From: Clusia tigrina
Lineage: Eukaryota > Arthropoda > Insecta > Diptera > Clusiidae
Assembly: GCA_920105625.2 (NCBI GenBank)
Contig: OV050030.1
Span: forward strand, 209,978,325-210,042,324
Direction: 5' to 3'
Length of the DNA: 64,000 nucleotides
Each line of letters starts with the position of its first letter. Position 1 is the first letter of the stretch. Both the position numbers and the translations under genes were made by a program. Below are positions 59,820 through 64,000 of the stretch, one piece after another. The notes beneath the pieces were generated by a model, which did not search any database, was not told the DNA's origin, and was given only the letters and a program-made list of their open reading frames with translations.

Positions 59820-62800
59820 AGAACATACTGTAAATGCTGAATACAGTATAAATTCAATAAACTTAGATACTAATTCCAATTATATAGATATAAAAGTAGC
59901 AGGTAGAAATTTAAAATTTTTAGTAGATACGGGGGCAGATATTTGTATAATAAAAGAGGAACATTTCAATCCGAAAATTATAGATAGAAAGAAATGCATT
60001 TCAATTAAGGGTATATTAGATAAAATAACTTCCACTTTAGGCTTAGTGGAATTAGAACTAAGTGTAGAAAATCAAACATTTGTGCATAAACTCTATGTGG
60101 TAGGTAATGAAACACCTTTAGCAACAAATAGCATATTAGGAAGAGATTTCCTCATTAAATATAGATATAAGTTAGATTATGAAGCTTGTACATTACAAAC
60201 CTATATAAATGATGAGCAGGTAATCTTGCCCATTTACACTCAGCTAATAATAACTAATACACTAGCAATAGAACCCAGACAGCAAATAGTAGACACACTA
60301 TCAGCGCAAATAGCGGAAGATAGCTTAGTTCACAGCAAGGATATAGCAAAGGGTGTTTTTGTAGCTACCAAAGATGGACATAAACACATACAAATTATTA
60401 ATACTACAAATTCTGAAATAATTTAAAAAAATATTTCACTCAAAGTAGAACCAATAGCAAATATTTATGTTGTAGGAAGAAGAAATTCTAAAGTAAATAA
60501 TGCTGAAGCTAGATTCGCAGAAATTAAAGACCTTTTGAAACTAGACAAACTGGGCGGTAAAGAACAAACTGCAATTATTGACATATGTCGTAAAAATCAG
60601 AATATTTTTCACCTAGAAGGAGAAACACTCTCGGTAAACAATTTTTACGAACAATGTGTATCTACTATAAATAATACTCCTGTATATATAAAAAACTACA
60701 AATTACCACATATGCAAAAAGATGAGGTAGACAGGCAAGTAAATGAACTAATACAAAATGACATTGTTGAACCATCTGTTAGCCCTTACAATTCACCCAT
60801 GCTGGTGGTACCAAAAAAGAGCAAAGATGATGAAAAGAAATGGAGATTGGTCGTTGATTTCCGAGCACTAAACAAAAAGATAGTGGATGACAAATTTCCT
60901 CTGACTCGTTTAGATGATGTGCTTGGTAAATTAAGTAAAGCAAAATATTTCTCAACCAGCTCTTTTCATCAAATTCCTCTTGAACCAGAATGCAGGCCGT
61001 TAACAGCATTTTCAACTAGTTCAGGCCACTTTCACTTCAAACGTCTACCGTTTGGATTGGAAATATCTACAAACAGTTTCCAAAGTATGTTATCACTAGC
61101 GCTCAGTGGACTCCAGGAGTCAGCATTTCTCTACGTTGATGACATCATTGTGTTCGGGTCTAATCTTAGAGAATACAATATAAATTTAATCAGAGTATTT
61201 ACAAAACTACAACAGTACAACTTAAAATTAAATCCGTCAAAATGTATCTCTCTGAAGTCTGAAGTAGTCTACTTGGGACATTTAATAGCTGCTGATGGTA
61301 TCACGACTGATTCCAGCAAATATGATGTTATTAAAAACTACCCAAAGCCTATGAATGCCGATGATTCTAGGAGATTTGTTACATTTTGTAACTATTATCA
61401 AAGATTTGTAAATAGCTTCGAGACATTGCGAATCCATTAAATGCTCTTTTAAAGAAAAATACAATATTCCATTGGGATGACAAATGTGAAGCTGCATTCC
61501 AAACATTAAAGAAAAAACGAATGTCCCCTCTTATACTGAGCTACCCAGACTTCTCTAAAACCTTCATATTAAACACTGATGCGTCCAACCATGCTTTAGG
61601 TGCAATCTTGTCGCAAGGAGAAGTTGGTAAAGACAAACCAATCGCCAACGCAAGTAGAGCACTCAACAAGCACGAGTTGAATAAACCAGTGACTTAGAAG
61701 GAACTCTTAGCGATACACTGGACCAGAAATTATTTCAGGCCATACCTGTTTGGGAAGAAATTCATACCACAGACCACTTGTGAGTCTATTTACTCATAAA
61801 AATACATCATCCAAATTGACTAGGATTAGAGTGGATCTGATGGATTATGATTTTACGATTTTTTTCAAACAAGGCAGAAAAAATGCAAACGCAGATGCCT
61901 TTTCAAGAATTACACTTCCGTCTGATGATCTAAAAAGTATGATACCAAAGAGCATAAATGTTATAACTAGAGCCATAGTAAGAAATATACAAAACAATTA
62001 ACAAATTAACAGCAGAAAATGAGATGCATGCACCAGTGCAGTCTGATCAACTACACATATGGGATGCAACCTCAATATCTGATACTAAGAGTCTATATAA
62101 ATTAAAATTTGCGCAAATGAACAATGGAGGAACAAAAAGAAATAATAAGAGGCCCAACATAAAGATAGAAGCAGATAAAAAATAGTGATTGCCGGATATG
62201 AGAATGACACTCTACCAGAGATAAAATTGGTTTTGAAGAACCTCATATCCAAAATGAGCAAAACACAGATACAAAGTCTATGCATAGCATCTGATGACGA
62301 GCTATTCAATAAAATAGGAGTCACAGAATTTAAGAGAAATTTTAATGATCTGCAGAGTACTAAAACAAGCGGTTTAAAGCTGCTCATATATGAACCTCCA
62401 CTTGAGATATCAGACGAAGTAGAAAAAAATAGATTGATAGAAAATTATCATAACACAAACTATGGCGGGCACTGCGGCATACAAAAAACCATAGCTATGT
62501 TAAAACAAAAGTACATATGGAAGGGTATGAGACAAATGGTAGAGTATTTCATAAACAATTGTGACATATGCGCAAGAGCTAAAATTCTAAGACACACAAA
62601 AGAACGGTTTACCGTCACAGAACACCAAGTGGTTCTTTTGAACTAATGACAATTGACACTGTAGGACCTCTGCGACCGTCAAATGACTTTAGATACATTC
62701 TTACAGCACAATGCGACCTCACAAAATTCGTGATTGCGGCTCCTTTAAAGTCCACAGATGCTGTCACTGTAGCAAAAACTATAGTTGAGCACATCATACT

Positions 62801-63239
62801 GAAATATGGATGCTTCAAAAAACTGCGGACAGACAAAGGAACCGAATTGACAATTGAGTTATTGAATAACCTATGTAAGCAATTCAATATAGAGAAAACC
62901 GTCTCAGCTCTATTTCACCATGCGTCTTTAGGGTCAATTGAAAGAAATCACAGAGTGCTTAATGAATACCTCGTGTGCCTACAACAGCAAGATACATGGG
63001 ATGAAAATTTGCCATTCTACACTTTCTTTTATAACACGACTACGCATGTAATAACTGGATATACTACTTTTGAATTAGTTTATGGAAAGTTATGTACATT
63101 ACCTTGTGAAATACTTAGAGACGAATCGAAAATATATGATATCGATAACTATTGTAGTGAGTTAAAATTGAAATTAAAATATGCTGAGCATCCAGCTAGC
63201 ACCCTTTTAGCACAACATAAAATTGTACAAAGTAGTTAA
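59820..63239 (+). pseudogene. 412-like pol (PR-RT-RNaseH-IN), broken
   Basis: Protease: FLVDTGADICII (Asp codon 59926). TAA at 60424-60426 within the PR-RT linker, same frame after it. RT: VDFRALNKKIVDDKFPL, FSTSSFHQIPLEPE (usual Leu-Asp-Leu replaced by Ser residues), LPFGLEISTNSFQSML, LYVDDIIVFG (about 61130). Frame lost at about 61435. RNase H: LNTDASNHALGAILS (about 61573), TAG at about 61695. Integrase finger YGGHCGIQKTIAMLKQKYIW to CDICARAK (about 62460-62575). Core TIDTVGPL, RTDKGTEL, SIERNHRVLN. A one-base shift lies at 62640. Confidence 0.88.
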
Positions 63240-63493
63240 CAGCAAAATGTAAGAAAAGCTAATTTTAAAGAAAATGATAATGTATATTTAAAAAATAATA
63301 ATAGAAAAAAACTAGACTTACCATACAAAATAATGAAACAAACTGCTCCCAATAGTTATATACAAATAAATAATAGTATTGTTAAAATTCATAACAATAA
63401 ACTAATTAAATGTAAACATAAGATTTAAATAAGTAAAAAGTTAAAAAATTTATAGAGATTGCCTTATGGTCAACTAATATAAATTAATCTGTA
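63240..63493 (+). other. Tail of 412-like integrase and 3' UTR
   Basis: A-rich, with codons such as NVRKANFKENDNVYLKNNNRKKLDLPYKIMKQ after a stop at 63239, the usual C-terminal integrase module. Ends at the polypurine tract. Confidence 0.6.
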
Positions 63494-63503
63494 AGGGGAG
63501 GGA
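63494..63503 (+). other. Polypurine tract of 412-like element
   Basis: AAGGGGAGGGA-type run directly before TGTAGTG at 63504. Confidence 0.85.
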
Positions 63504-63822
63504 TGTAGTGTATGTATGCATGCATGCTCATCATAGCGAGTATGCAAGCCGTAACGTTTTGCCCTTGAGCGACCACCAAGGCAGTTCATTGCCTGGTGCA
63601 GCGCGCTTGTACGCTTTTAAGTGCAAGGGCGTCAAATGGCACAAGGGTAATGCACTCGAAATAACTGTCGATACAGAATCGTCAGTTGGTGCCGCTGCGA
63701 GCATATGATGAGAAGGCATGTTAGAAGTATATAAGATTTCCCCTCTAGTAAACAATTAAGATTTTGGAACAACCAATCAATACATTTCATTTACTTGCAT
63801 ATTATGTATTTTAATAGGTTAT
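63504..63822 (+). repeat. 3' LTR of 412-like element
   Basis: Aligns with the 5' LTR up to TTTTAATAGGTTAT, then sequence diverges completely. Either the LTR ends here or it is cut by the next sequence. Confidence 0.8.
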
Positions 63823-64000
63823 GAGTAGTATAGAAAGGTCTCTTTTGGACCATTTTGCTCCATTCCTGCTCCATTTGCTCATTTTTTTTATATGTTTTGT
63901 ATGGGGATTCCGGCGCAAAAGAGTAGAAATGAGCAAAGAGAATGTGTGGGAATATAAGAATTGAAAATATATTTTGCTCTCTATGGAAAATCGGAGTAAA
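63823..64000. other. Unassigned right-end sequence with inverted repeat
   Basis: Contains TTTGCTCATTT (63874-63884) and its inverse AAATGAGCAAA (63927-63937), plus further TTTTGCTC words at about 63853 and 63971. No coding seen. It may be the end of another element continuing outside the window. Confidence 0.4.

Larger units (their letters stand above)
59038..63822 (+). mobile_element. 412/mdg1-like Ty3/gypsy element, gag deleted
   Basis: Two related LTRs (from 59038 and 63504, both starting TGTAGTGTATG), pol in order PR-RT-RNaseH-IN, and a polypurine tract. RT and integrase motifs fit the 412/mdg1 group. Between leader and protease only about 240 bp remain, so almost all of gag is gone. 4785 bp in all. 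Confidence 0.88.

Overview
This window is a dense nest of transposable elements from an insect genome, most likely a higher dipteran and possibly a tephritid-type fly. The evidence is the mix of families: an env-bearing errantivirus, BEL/Pao, CsRn1-, mag- and 412-like Ty3/gypsy elements, copia, jockey, R1 and RTE non-LTR elements, DD34D mariner and DD41D ('rosa'-type) elements, and long (TA)n arrays. I found no host protein gene, rRNA, tRNA gene or CRISPR. The taxonomic call is inference only.

Layout, left to right. 1-~2640: minus-strand gypsy-like element A (protease start, gag, PBS and LTR with tandem hairpins), cut by the window edge. ~3050-6331: plus-strand RTE-type non-LTR element. 6602-12748: plus-strand gypsy element with two LTRs sitting inside (TA)n. 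12800-17322: decayed minus-strand BEL/Pao. 17340-17866: (TA)n and a mariner end. 17867-24975: full-length young errantivirus with two 210-bp LTRs. 24976-27304: (TA)n, a deleted mariner, an inverted mariner end and a deleted DD41D element. 27370-32131: minus-strand CsRn1-like element with nearly intact gag and pol. 32226-~34480: plus-strand BEL/Pao fragment. 34884-36186: almost intact DD41D element. 36487-44100: minus-strand jockey element split by a 4.7-kb mag-like gypsy element (38066-42797, 5-bp target duplication). 44107-48167: two R1-clade fragments, the minus one split by a solo LTR (44909-45887, 4-bp target duplication). 48168-55870: minus-strand gypsy-like element C. 55871-59034: minus-strand copia fragment. 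59038-63822: plus-strand 412-like element lacking most of gag. 63823-64000: unassigned.

The main discovery candidate is in element C. Between integrase and the polypurine tract, where an env gene would sit, it has an intact 393-codon ORF for a Ulp1/SENP-type (C48) SUMO-protease domain. The His, Asp, Gln and Cys residues are all in place and the motifs look most like the SENP6/7 (Ulp2) branch. Its stop codon directly abuts the polypurine tract, so it belongs to the element. In the same copy gag, RT and the RNaseH-integrase linker are broken. Because SUMOylation is needed for piRNA-guided transcriptional silencing in flies, an element-borne deSUMOylase could be a counter-silencing factor; that role is inference.

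A second unusual signal is a series of tandem hairpins inside the transcribed R region of three related LTR subfamilies (element A, element C, solo LTR). In A the stem arms co-vary between repeat units, and A and C share a conserved loop, which suggests a selected RNA or DNA structure. A third theme is that many elements lie in or beside (TA)n arrays whose edges share a common 12-bp motif.
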